64,000 nucleotides of DNA from Nocardioides nematodiphilus. GTDB lineage: Bacteria; Actinomycetota; Actinomycetes; Propionibacteriales; Nocardioidaceae. Position numbers and translations under genes: made by a program. Location of the stretch: the NCBI RefSeq assembly GCF_020216525.1, contig NZ_JAIWOY010000002.1, positions 248,001 to 312,000 of the forward strand, given 5' to 3'. Numbering within the stretch: position 1 is the first letter of the stretch; the number at the start of each line of letters is the position of its first letter. A model generated the notes under the pieces. That model did no database searches and was not told the DNA's origin. It saw nothing but the letters and a program-made list of their open reading frames with translations. Of the stretch, positions 45,676-53,197 are shown piece by piece.

Positions 45676-47894
45676 CGGGGCACCCGCGGCAGCCCGAGAC
45701 CGAACTGCGCGACGAGCTCGCGCTGCACCTCGTTGACCCCGCCACCGAAGGTGAGCACGAGGTTGCGCTTCACGGTGGCATCCAGCAGCCGCAGCAGCCA
45801 GGCCGTCTCCGGGTCGGCCGGATCGCCGTACGTCGAGACGATCCCGAGCAGCTCGCGCCCGAGGCGCTGCACCTCGGCGGAGGCGAAGATCTTGCACGCC
45901 GAGGCATCGGCGACCGCCGCGCGACCGGTGGCAGGACGCCCGGCGACCTGCCAGTTGAGCAGCTCGTTGACCCGGAAGGAGGCGGTCGTCGAGGCGAGCA
46001 CCTCGCGTACGCCCGGGTCGGCCAGGAGCCCGCGCGTCGCGGCCCACTCGAGCACCTGGTCGCGCAGCCCCTCGAGGCGCCCGGCCGGGCCGAGCATGAC
46101 GCGCTCGTGGTTGAGCTGGGTGGTGATCAGCCGCCAGCCGCCGTTCTCCTCCCCGACGAGCATGTCGGCGGGCACGCGTACGTCGTTGAAGTACGTCGCG
46201 TTGACGTGGTGCGAGCCGTCGATGGTGCGGATCGGCGTCCACGAGAAGCCGGGATCGCGGGTGTCGACGATGAGGATGGAGATCCCGGCGTGCTTCGGTG
46301 CGGCCGGGTCGGTGCGCACGGCCAGCCAGAGGTAGTCGGCGACGTGGCCTCCGGTGGTCCACAGCTTCTGCCCGTTGACGATCCAGTCCCCGCTCGCGTC
46401 CTTGCGCGCCGTCGTCCGCAGGGACGCGAGATCCGTGCCGGCGTCGGGCTCGGAGTAGCCGATCGCGAAGTGCACGTCGCCGGTCAGGATCCGCGGCAGG
46501 AACATCTCCTTCTGCTTCTCGGTGCCGAACTCCTGCAGGGTCGGGCCGACCGTCTGGAGGGTGACCGCCGGCAGATGCACGTCGGCGCGCGCGGCCTCGT
46601 TGGCGAAGATCGCCTGGTGGATGCCGTCGAGCCCCTTGCCGCCGTACGCGACCGGCCAGCCGACGCCGAGATAGCCGTCGGCGCCCATCTGCTTGATGAT
46701 CCGGTGGTAGGCCGGGCCGTGCCGGTCGACCAGCAGCTCCTCCTGGTCGGCGTGCGTCATCAGGCCGGAGAAGTACGCGCGTACGTCCGCCTTGAACGCC
46801 CGCTGCTCGGCAGTGAGCTCGGCGCCCGCGCCCTCGCCCGCCGTGACCGGCGCGGCCTTGATCGCGGCCAGGCGCCCACCGAGGTGGCGTGTCGCGTCGA
46901 GCGCGGCCGAGGTGTACGCACCGAGCGGGTAGGTCTCGTCGACGCCGACGCCGCCGTGGAGGTGGTGGCAGGTCTGGAGCTCGGCGACGATCCGGTCGGT
47001 GCACCACAGGGTGGCGATCGCCAGGTCGTCCTGGGCGGGCTCGCCCGCGCTGAGGCGCCGGACCACCTCGTCGATCGCGAGCGCGGTCAGGCGCGAGGTG
47101 ACGTAGACGTCGGCGATCTGCTGGGCGACGGCCTGGAACTCCGCCAGCCTGCGGCCGAACTGGCTGCGCTCGCCGATGTAGCGGGCCGTCATCGTCAGCG
47201 CGCCGGCGAGCAGCCCGTCGAGCGCGATCAGCTCTGCGGCCGCGAGGTGCTGGTGCAGGCGCGTCACGCCGGCGGTCTCCGGGTCGAGGACGGCGAGGGC
47301 AGGTGCGTCGTCGAAGACGTACGCCACCTCACCGGTGCCGGCGGAGCCCGGCGTCGGCGTGGCGGTGACGCCCGCGGCGGCCGGGTCGACCAACGCCACC
47401 CGTGGACCGTCGGCGGAGGTCGCGGTGACGACCAGCAGGGTCGCGGCGGCGATCGGGACCTGCGGGGACACGACGGCGACCTTGCGCCCGCTCACCAACG
47501 CGGTGGTGATCGCGGCGGTCGGTTGATCAGGGAGCGCGGCGCCCGGCTCGGAGACGGCCGGTACGAGCAACAGCTCGCCGGCGATCACCCGCTCGACGAC
47601 TTCGCGGGGCAGGGCGCCGCCACACGCCGCGAGCACGGCGAGGGTGGGGCCGAGGGGCAGCCCGACGGCACGCCTGGCCGCCTCACGGACCAGGACCGCC
47701 GCAGCCGGCAGGCCGAGGCCCTCGCCGCCGGAGGTCTCCGGTGCCGGGAGCGCGAGGAGGCCGCCGTCCGCGAGCGCCGCCCATGCCTTCGCAGGATCGG
47801 TGGCGGGGTCGACGCGCGCGAGCACGTCGACGAGCACACCGGCGATCTCGCCCAGGACGTCGCTGGGCACATCACCGTCGGTCTGGTCGCTCAC
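45672..47894 (-). CDS. Fused acyl-CoA dehydrogenase, ChsE1-ChsE2 (FadE28-FadE29) in one chain
   Basis: 740 residues, two ACAD modules. Residues 1 to about 345 are a compact FadE28-like unit (RSQFGRRLAEFQAVAQQIADV, HHLHGGVGVDETYPLGAY). Residues about 358-740 are a full FadE29-like unit (GYSEPDAGTDLASLRTTA, NGQKLWTTGGHVADY, FGGGVNEVQRELVAQ). In mycobacteria these are two proteins forming an alpha2-beta2 enzyme that dehydrogenates the three-carbon side chain. The fusion is in frame with a short linker. It heads the igr-like operon behind a KstR-type operator. Confidence 0.87.
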   Translation of the reverse strand: MSDQTDGDVPSDVLGEIAGVLVDVLARVDPATDPAKAWAALADGGLLALPAPETSGGEGLGLPAAAVLVREAARRAVGLPLGPTLAVLAACGGALPREVVERVIAGELLLVPAVSEPGAALPDQPTAAITTALVSGRKVAVVSPQVPIAAATLLVVTATSADGPRVALVDPAAAGVTATPTPGSAGTGEVAYVFDDAPALAVLDPETAGVTRLHQHLAAAELIALDGLLAGALTMTARYIGERSQFGRRLAEFQAVAQQIADVYVTSRLTALAIDEVVRRLSAGEPAQDDLAIATLWCTDRIVAELQTCHHLHGGVGVDETYPLGAYTSAALDATRHLGGRLAAIKAAPVTAGEGAGAELTAEQRAFKADVRAYFSGLMTHADQEELLVDRHGPAYHRIIKQMGADGYLGVGWPVAYGGKGLDGIHQAIFANEAARADVHLPAVTLQTVGPTLQEFGTEKQKEMFLPRILTGDVHFAIGYSEPDAGTDLASLRTTARKDASGDWIVNGQKLWTTGGHVADYLWLAVRTDPAAPKHAGISILIVDTRDPGFSWTPIRTIDGSHHVNATYFNDVRVPADMLVGEENGGWRLITTQLNHERVMLGPAGRLEGLRDQVLEWAATRGLLADPGVREVLASTTASFRVNELLNWQVAGRPATGRAAVADASACKIFASAEVQRLGRELLGIVSTYGDPADPETAWLLRLLDATVKRNLVLTFGGGVNEVQRELVAQFGLGLPRVPR

Positions 47895-47917
47895 TCGGCC
47901 TCCTCCACACTCATTTC

Positions 47918-47931
47918 TGTAACATGTTCTA
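47918..47931. promoter_or_regulatory. Predicted KstR operator, chsE operon / hydrolase
   Basis: TGTAACATGTTCTA matches TnnAACnnGTTnnA. It is 23 bases from the chsE start and 10 from the divergent hydrolase start, so it could control both. Confidence 0.8.
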
Positions 47932-47941
47932 CTCTAACCAG

Positions 47942-48931
47942 GTGCGGCTGCCAACCCATCTGATGCCCACCCGGCTGGCGAGCCGGACGATCGGTCACCT
48001 CCTCGGCGGCACCACCGACCTCGCCTCCGACTGGCTCGCGCGCCGCCGGGGCGTACCGGAGATGGTCGTGCCGCCCGGCGACTGGATCGAGCTGCCCGGG
48101 CGCGGCCGTACCTGGCTGACCGACACCGGCCCGCGGGACGGGCGGCCGGTGATCCTGCTGCACGCGATCGGCTGCACCGGGATGCTGACCTGGTTCCCCA
48201 CGGTCGCGGAGCTGTCGAGGACACATCGGGTGATCGTCTTCGACCAGCGCTGGCACGGACGCGGTGTGCGCTCGGCGAGGTTCGCCCTCACCGACTGCGC
48301 CGACGACGTCGCCGCGGTGATCGGTGCCCTCGGCCTCGAGCAGCCGATCGTGGCGGGCTACTCGATGGGCGGCGTGATCGCGCAGCGGACCTGGCGCCAG
48401 CACCCCGAGCTGATCGGCGGCCTGGTCCTGGCCGCGACCAGCGATCACTTCCGGGTCACCCCGCACGAGCTGGTCTTCCACGAGGGCGTCGAGCTGGCCG
48501 CGAAGGCGCTCCGGATGATCGCCTCCCCGACCCGTCGCGGCACGGCCGACCCGGTGGCAGCGACGGCGGCAGCCACGGCGGCGGCCTACACCGCCGAGCA
48601 GGTCGGCCGCTGGGCGATCCGGGAGTTCCTCAGCACCGGCCCGCTGACCGTCGCCCAGGCCCTCGGCGTGCTCGGTCGGCACCACTCCACGCCGTGGCTG
48701 GAGCTGGTCGACGTGCCGACCGCGGTCGTGATCACCACCCGCGACGAGCTGATCCCCGCCGGGCGCCAGCGTGGCATGGCCTCGCTCATCCCGGGCGCGA
48801 CCATGCACGAGGCCGAGGTCGGCCACGGCGGCTGCGTGCTGGAGGCGGCCACGTTCGTACCGGTGATGCTCGCAGCGATCGCGAGCGTCCAGGCCCGCCT
48901 CGAGGGCCGGGACTCAGAGCAGTGCGGCTGA
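47942..48931 (+). CDS. Alpha/beta hydrolase divergent from the igr-like operon
   Basis: 329 residues from GTG 47942; ATG 47963 is an alternative. Oxyanion region LLHAIGCTGMLTWF, nucleophile Ser in AGYSMGGVIAQ, DELIPAGRQ and a C-terminal GHGGCV candidate His. The fold is clear, the substrate is not. A KstR-type operator 10 bases upstream suggests a role in sterol use, perhaps a thioesterase or sterol-ester hydrolase. Its end overlaps the convergent WS/DGAT gene by 18 bases. Confidence 0.8.
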   Translation: MRLPTHLMPTRLASRTIGHLLGGTTDLASDWLARRRGVPEMVVPPGDWIELPGRGRTWLTDTGPRDGRPVILLHAIGCTGMLTWFPTVAELSRTHRVIVFDQRWHGRGVRSARFALTDCADDVAAVIGALGLEQPIVAGYSMGGVIAQRTWRQHPELIGGLVLAATSDHFRVTPHELVFHEGVELAAKALRMIASPTRRGTADPVAATAAATAAAYTAEQVGRWAIREFLSTGPLTVAQALGVLGRHHSTPWLELVDVPTAVVITTRDELIPAGRQRGMASLIPGATMHEAEVGHGGCVLEAATFVPVMLAAIASVQARLEGRDSEQCG

Positions 48932-50308
48932 GAGCGCCTCGAGCTCGAGCGGGAAGGCGCCGGCGAGGTGCGACGGCTCCGGCACCGACTCACGGCATGC
49001 GATGACGCCGACGTGCAGGCGCCCGTCGAGGCTCATCACGCTGATGTTGAGGCCGGCGCCGTGCAGGATGGGGCCGAGCGGGTAGAGCCCGTTGATCCGC
49101 GCGCCGAGGAAGTAGAGCGGCATCGGCGGACCGGGCACGTTCGAGATGATCAGGTTGTGGATCACCGGCCCGTGGTCGGCGAGCCGAAGCGAGGTGACGG
49201 CGCGCATCGCCGTGCCGAAGGTCCGCGGCCCGGCGAAGGTCGCCCAGTCCTGCAGCGTGTCGGCCGGGATCGCCTTGTGGTGGTCCTTGGCGTGCGCGTT
49301 GATGACCGCGAGCCGGTGCAGCCGCTCGACCGGGTCGGCGACGTCGGTGCCGAGCCGGGTGAACATCGAGGACACCTTGTTGCGCCCCACCTCGTGACTC
49401 GTCTCCGCGTGCACCGAGACCGGTACGGTCGCGAGCAGCGAGGTGTCCGGTAGCTCGTCGCGCTGCTCGAGGTAGCGGCGCAGCGCGCCGCCGCTGATGG
49501 TGAGCACCACGTCGTTGACGGTCGCGCCGGGGACGGCGTTCTTGATCGCCCGTACGCGATCGAGCGGCAGGTCCATGAAGGCGACCGAGCGGTGCCCGGT
49601 GATCGTGCCGTTGAAGGAGGTACGAGGAGCGGTCAGCGGGGCCGCCATCGCCATCCCCCGCCGGGTGCGCGCACTGGCCTCGGCGAGGATCCCGACCGTC
49701 GGGCGCACCATCGCGGCCAGCTGGAACGGCCGGCGGGCGGTCGCGGCCACGCCACGGGCGATCAGCTCGGTGCGGCGCGGGCGGCGGGTGATGGGCTGCC
49801 ACGACGGCGGCAGGTCGAGCAGGGGCGACTCCGGCTCCAGACTGCAGAAGAAGGAGAGCGCGTTGGCTCCGTTGACGCCGTCGACCGAGGCGTGGTGCAT
49901 CTTCGCGAGCACCGCCACCTGGCCCGAGGCGAGGCCCTCGATGACGTACATCTCCCACAGCGGACGCGAGCGGTCGAGGCTCTGCCCGGCGAGGTGGCCG
50001 ACGAGATCGGCGAGCTCGGCATCGCCGCCGGGGGCCGGGAGCACGAGGCGGTGCACGTGCCGGTCGATGTCGAAGTGACCGTCCTCGACCCACAGCGGGT
50101 GGTCGAGTCCGAGCGGGACCCGGCGGATCTTGCGGGTGAACATCGGCACGTCACGCACCCGACGCGCGATCGCCCCGCGCAGGTCCTCGAACCGATACCC
50201 CTCGGGCATCGTCTCCGGGTCGAGCAGCAGCAGCCCCGAGACGTGCATCAGCTGCTCGGGGGTCTCGAGGTAGAGGAAGCTCGCATCGAGTCCACTCAGC
50301 CGGTCCAT
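48914..50308 (-). CDS. Wax ester synthase/diacylglycerol acyltransferase (WS/DGAT)
   Basis: 464 residues. N-terminal MDRLSGLDASFLYLETPEQLMHV and the catalytic HHASVDG motif (138-144) are the WS/DGAT signature; PGPPMPLYFLGARINGLYPLGPI is the conserved C-terminal part. It esterifies fatty alcohols or diacylglycerol with acyl-CoA to make storage lipid. It is divergent from an esterase gene with a KstR-type site between them, the same pairing as Rv0221/lipC. Confidence 0.9.
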   Translation of the reverse strand: MDRLSGLDASFLYLETPEQLMHVSGLLLLDPETMPEGYRFEDLRGAIARRVRDVPMFTRKIRRVPLGLDHPLWVEDGHFDIDRHVHRLVLPAPGGDAELADLVGHLAGQSLDRSRPLWEMYVIEGLASGQVAVLAKMHHASVDGVNGANALSFFCSLEPESPLLDLPPSWQPITRRPRRTELIARGVAATARRPFQLAAMVRPTVGILAEASARTRRGMAMAAPLTAPRTSFNGTITGHRSVAFMDLPLDRVRAIKNAVPGATVNDVVLTISGGALRRYLEQRDELPDTSLLATVPVSVHAETSHEVGRNKVSSMFTRLGTDVADPVERLHRLAVINAHAKDHHKAIPADTLQDWATFAGPRTFGTAMRAVTSLRLADHGPVIHNLIISNVPGPPMPLYFLGARINGLYPLGPILHGAGLNISVMSLDGRLHVGVIACRESVPEPSHLAGAFPLELEALSAALL

Positions 50309-50332
50309 GATGCAGAGGATAGAGCGCGCCGG

Positions 50333-50346
50333 TGGAACGCGTTCTA
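50333..50346. promoter_or_regulatory. Predicted KstR operator, WS/DGAT / esterase
   Basis: TGGAACGCGTTCTA matches TnnAACnnGTTnnA. It is centred almost midway between the two divergent start codons (24 and 25 bases). Confidence 0.78.
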
Positions 50347-50371
50347 CATCTCGCCCTCTATCTTGGGTGAC

Positions 50372-51589
50372 ATGCGACTCCGGCCCCACACCCTCCGCCA
50401 GGCCGCCCTCGCTGTGCTGACGGCCAACGCCTACCGCCCGCTGTCGCGACGCGAGGTCTCCCCGCCCGCCTTCGCGGCGGGCTGGCTGGTCTCCGAGCTC
50501 GCGCCGCACCTGCTCGCGTTGAGCGCCGTGGACACGGCGATCTCGCTCGAGCGTCGCCGCGTCGGCCCGCTGGGGCTCGCGCTCGCCACCGGCTCCGCAG
50601 CCGGCCTCGGCTATCTCGCCTGGCGTGCCACCGGCACCGACACGACCTTCCGCGAGGTGCTCGAGGAGACCTACGCCGCGGTCTCCCCCGACGACGAGAC
50701 GACGGCGCCCGAGCGGACCTCGCTGCGCAGCCTCGCGCGGCCGTTCGCGATGGCCGATCCGCGGGTCGAGGTGATCCGCGACGTCCCGTACACCAAGGGC
50801 GGGGTCAAGGCACGGCTCGACATCTACCGGCCCCGGGAGGCGACCACCGAGGACGGCAGGGGTGGCGCTCCGGTCCTCATCCAGATCCACGGCGGCGCCT
50901 GGACCATCGGGCAGAAGGAGCAGCAGGGCCTGCTGCTGATGAACCGGATGGCCGCGCGCGGCTGGGTGTGCGTCTCGGTCAACTACCGGCTCGCGCCGAA
51001 GTACCGCTGGCCCACCCAGATCGGCGACGTCCGCAACGCGATCAGCTGGGTGCACGATCACATCGGCGAGTACGGCGGGGATGCCAGCCACCTCGTCCTC
51101 ACGGGCGGCTCGGCCGGCGGGCACCTGGCCGCGCTGGCCGCCCTGACCTCCCTCGAGGCCTCGGGGATCCCGATCGCCGGCTGCGTCCCGTTCTACGGCG
51201 TCTACGACATGGCCGGCGACGACTCGTACACGAGGGCGTTGCGGAAGTTCCTGGCCAAGCGGGTCTTCGCGGCCGACGCCACGATCGAGGACTTCAAGGA
51301 GGCGTCGCCGATCGAGCACATCACGCCCGACGCCCCCGACTTCCTGGTCGTGCACGGCGCCAACGACACACTCGTCTCGGTGCGGCAGGCCCGGGCGTTC
51401 GTGGAGAGACTGCGCGCGGTGTCGAAGGCCTCGGTGACCTACGCCGAGCTCCCCGGCGCCCAGCACGCCTTCGAGATCTTCGGCTCCATCCGCTCGCACG
51501 CCACGATCAGCTCCGTCCAGCAGTGGCTGGAGTGGCACCGCACGCACGTCGGCGGGGCGAGCGCGGGCGGCAGACACGCCGCCCGCTGA
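50372..51589 (+). CDS. Alpha/beta hydrolase esterase, LipC-like
   Basis: 405 residues. A roughly 130-residue N-terminal region with hydrophobic stretches precedes the hydrolase domain. The HGGAW oxyanion motif, GGSAGGHLAAL nucleophile (GxSxG), HGANDTLV acid and GAQHAFEIF His are those of the hormone-sensitive lipase group. It hydrolyses acyl esters. Its size and WS/DGAT neighbour match LipC of M. tuberculosis. Regulation by KstR is suggested by the shared operator. Confidence 0.83.
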   Translation: MRLRPHTLRQAALAVLTANAYRPLSRREVSPPAFAAGWLVSELAPHLLALSAVDTAISLERRRVGPLGLALATGSAAGLGYLAWRATGTDTTFREVLEETYAAVSPDDETTAPERTSLRSLARPFAMADPRVEVIRDVPYTKGGVKARLDIYRPREATTEDGRGGAPVLIQIHGGAWTIGQKEQQGLLLMNRMAARGWVCVSVNYRLAPKYRWPTQIGDVRNAISWVHDHIGEYGGDASHLVLTGGSAGGHLAALAALTSLEASGIPIAGCVPFYGVYDMAGDDSYTRALRKFLAKRVFAADATIEDFKEASPIEHITPDAPDFLVVHGANDTLVSVRQARAFVERLRAVSKASVTYAELPGAQHAFEIFGSIRSHATISSVQQWLEWHRTHVGGASAGGRHAAR

Positions 51590-51619
51590 CCCGCCCCGCC
51601 TCCCGCCGCTGCCCTCGGC

Positions 51620-52279
51620 TCAGCCCACACCCGCCTGGGCCGCGTCGGTCACGCTGATCCCGTCGGCGAACTCGACCAGCTGATCATCGGTGAGCCCGAG
51701 GCTGTCCCAGGCCTGCACGACCACGTCGTGCTTGCCGTCCATGTACTCCAGGGTGGTCGCCGTGCCCGGCTCGTCGCGCAGGTACCCGGTGCCGCCGTGG
51801 ACCTGGACCGGGTGATCGGTCTTGTGGAAGGTCGCGTCCTGCGACTGGAGCATCACGACCAGCTTGTCCTGGAAGTCGTTGATGTCGGTGGCGTCGCCCG
51901 GGCGGGTGACCGCCAGGACCGCCGGGCTCACGCCCTGCAGGACGAAGCCCTCGGGCACCTGGCCGACGGTGAAGCCGGGCTGCTGGGCACCGGTGTAGTC
52001 GACGAGCTTGAGGCCGGCGGCCTTCGCCGTCGTCGCGCCGCGGTGCGTGGGCGCCGCGCTCGGCGGCGCGGTCGTGTCGGGCTGGTTGGCGACCGCGACG
52101 AACGCGACCGCACCCACCGCCGCCAGCGTCACGCTCCCCGTCGCAAGGCGTACGGCCCGGCGTCGGCCGGCGGCTCGAGCCCCCCGTCGTACGTCCCCGG
52201 CGACCTGCTCGTCGGTGGTGGGGCCGGGGGCGGGGCGCAGGGTGCGCAGCCGGCCCTCGATCTCGTGGTGCTCGCTCAT
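51620..52279 (-). CDS. Membrane-anchored protein, putative anti-sigma partner
   Basis: 219 residues. A basic cytoplasmic N-terminus (about 42 residues), one membrane segment (LATGSVTLAAVGAVAFVAVA), a Ser/Thr/Pro/Ala linker and an extracytoplasmic domain. It is cotranscribed with the sigma factor upstream (stop and start overlap by one base), the arrangement of sigma/anti-sigma pairs. No ZAS zinc motif is seen, so the anti-sigma role is inferred from context. Confidence 0.65.
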   Translation of the reverse strand: MSEHHEIEGRLRTLRPAPGPTTDEQVAGDVRRGARAAGRRRAVRLATGSVTLAAVGAVAFVAVANQPDTTAPPSAAPTHRGATTAKAAGLKLVDYTGAQQPGFTVGQVPEGFVLQGVSPAVLAVTRPGDATDINDFQDKLVVMLQSQDATFHKTDHPVQVHGGTGYLRDEPGTATTLEYMDGKHDVVVQAWDSLGLTDDQLVEFADGISVTDAAQAGVG

Positions 52280-52770
52280 CAGGATCCTCCTCGGTTTGCG
52301 GTCTCCAACAGGTGCGCGCGGAGCTTGGCGAGCCCGCGCGCGGTCTGGCTCTTGACGGTTCCGGTCGAGCAGCCGAGCAGCCCGGCGACCTCCTCGACCG
52401 GCAGGTCCTCGACGTGACGCAGCACCACGGCGGCTCGCATGCGGGGCGGGAGGGCGCGCAGGGCGCCGGTCAGCTCCGGGTCGTCGACGCCGTCGTCCAC
52501 CGCTCGGTCCGGGGGCGCGTCGACGCTGTGCTCTCGTCGCACCCAGGCCCGGCGGCGGTGGTCGAGGAAGCAGTTGACCAGGGCCCGGCGGGCGTACGCC
52601 CCGGCCTTCGTCTCCCGCACCCGGCCCCAGTGCAGGTACAGCCGCACCAGGGTCGCCTGGGTCAGGTCCTCCGCGAGATGACGATCCCCCGCCGTCAGGG
52701 ACGTCGCCGTCGCGAGCAGCTCGGCGCGGTGTGCCCGTACGAAGGCCTCGTACTCGCTCTGGTGTCTCAC
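52279..52770 (-). CDS. RNA polymerase sigma factor, SigE family (ECF type)
   Basis: 163 residues from GTG 52770. Region 2 has HLAEDLTQATLVRLYLHWGRV, and region 4 has LPPRMRAAVVLRHVEDLPVEEVAGLLGCSTGTVKSQTARGLAKL, a helix-turn-helix typical of the actinobacterial SigE group. It directs RNA polymerase to a small regulon, with activity probably set by the membrane protein downstream. A longer frame upstream adds an implausible basic leader. Confidence 0.87.
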   Translation of the reverse strand: MRHQSEYEAFVRAHRAELLATATSLTAGDRHLAEDLTQATLVRLYLHWGRVRETKAGAYARRALVNCFLDHRRRAWVRREHSVDAPPDRAVDDGVDDPELTGALRALPPRMRAAVVLRHVEDLPVEEVAGLLGCSTGTVKSQTARGLAKLRAHLLETANRGGS

Positions 52771-52873
52771 ACCTCTACAACGGGTCGGCCGGGGCGCGAG
52801 GTTGCACGCGACTCGGTTTGATGTGTGCCACCTGTGGGCACCGGGCCTCATCACCCGATGGAAGGAGCCCCTC

Positions 52874-53116
52874 ATGGGTTACGGAAGTGGCGCGTTTCTG
52901 CTGGCGGTGGGCCTGATCCTGGCCCTCGCCGTCGACAAGCAGGTCCAAGGCGTCGAGATCACCATGATCGGCTGGATCCTGACGGCGGTCGGCGCAGTCG
53001 TCCTCGTCCTCTCCGCGATCACGTGGAACCGCGGTCGTGCGAACCGCACGGTCGCGACCACCACCCACCGCGACGGCACCCAGACCGTCGAGGAGCGCCG
53101 TTCCAGCGAGCTCTGA
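52874..53116 (+). CDS. Small two-segment membrane protein, DUF6458-like
   Basis: 80 residues. MGYGSGAFLLAVGLILALAV and MIGWILTAVGAVVLVLSAI are two membrane segments, followed by a polar tail (NRTVATTTHRDGTQTVEERRSSEL). The pattern fits DUF6458, widespread in actinobacteria and of unknown function. The ATG at 52874 is preceded by GAAGGAG. It is divergent from the sigma factor. Confidence 0.75.
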   Translation: MGYGSGAFLLAVGLILALAVDKQVQGVEITMIGWILTAVGAVVLVLSAITWNRGRANRTVATTTHRDGTQTVEERRSSEL

Positions 53117-53135
53117 GTCCCCAGCAACATCCCGC

Positions 53136-53179
53136 AACGCCTCCGGGCCGCCCACTGTCGCGGTCAGTCCGGAGGCGTT
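53136..53179. terminator. Stem-loop between the DUF6458-like gene and fadE34
   Basis: AACGCCTCCGG (53136-53146) pairs perfectly with CCGGAGGCGTT (53169-53179) across a 22-base loop. The genes are convergent, so it can act in both directions. Confidence 0.6.
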
Positions 53180-53197
53180 CGCGCGTCCGGCGCCGGG

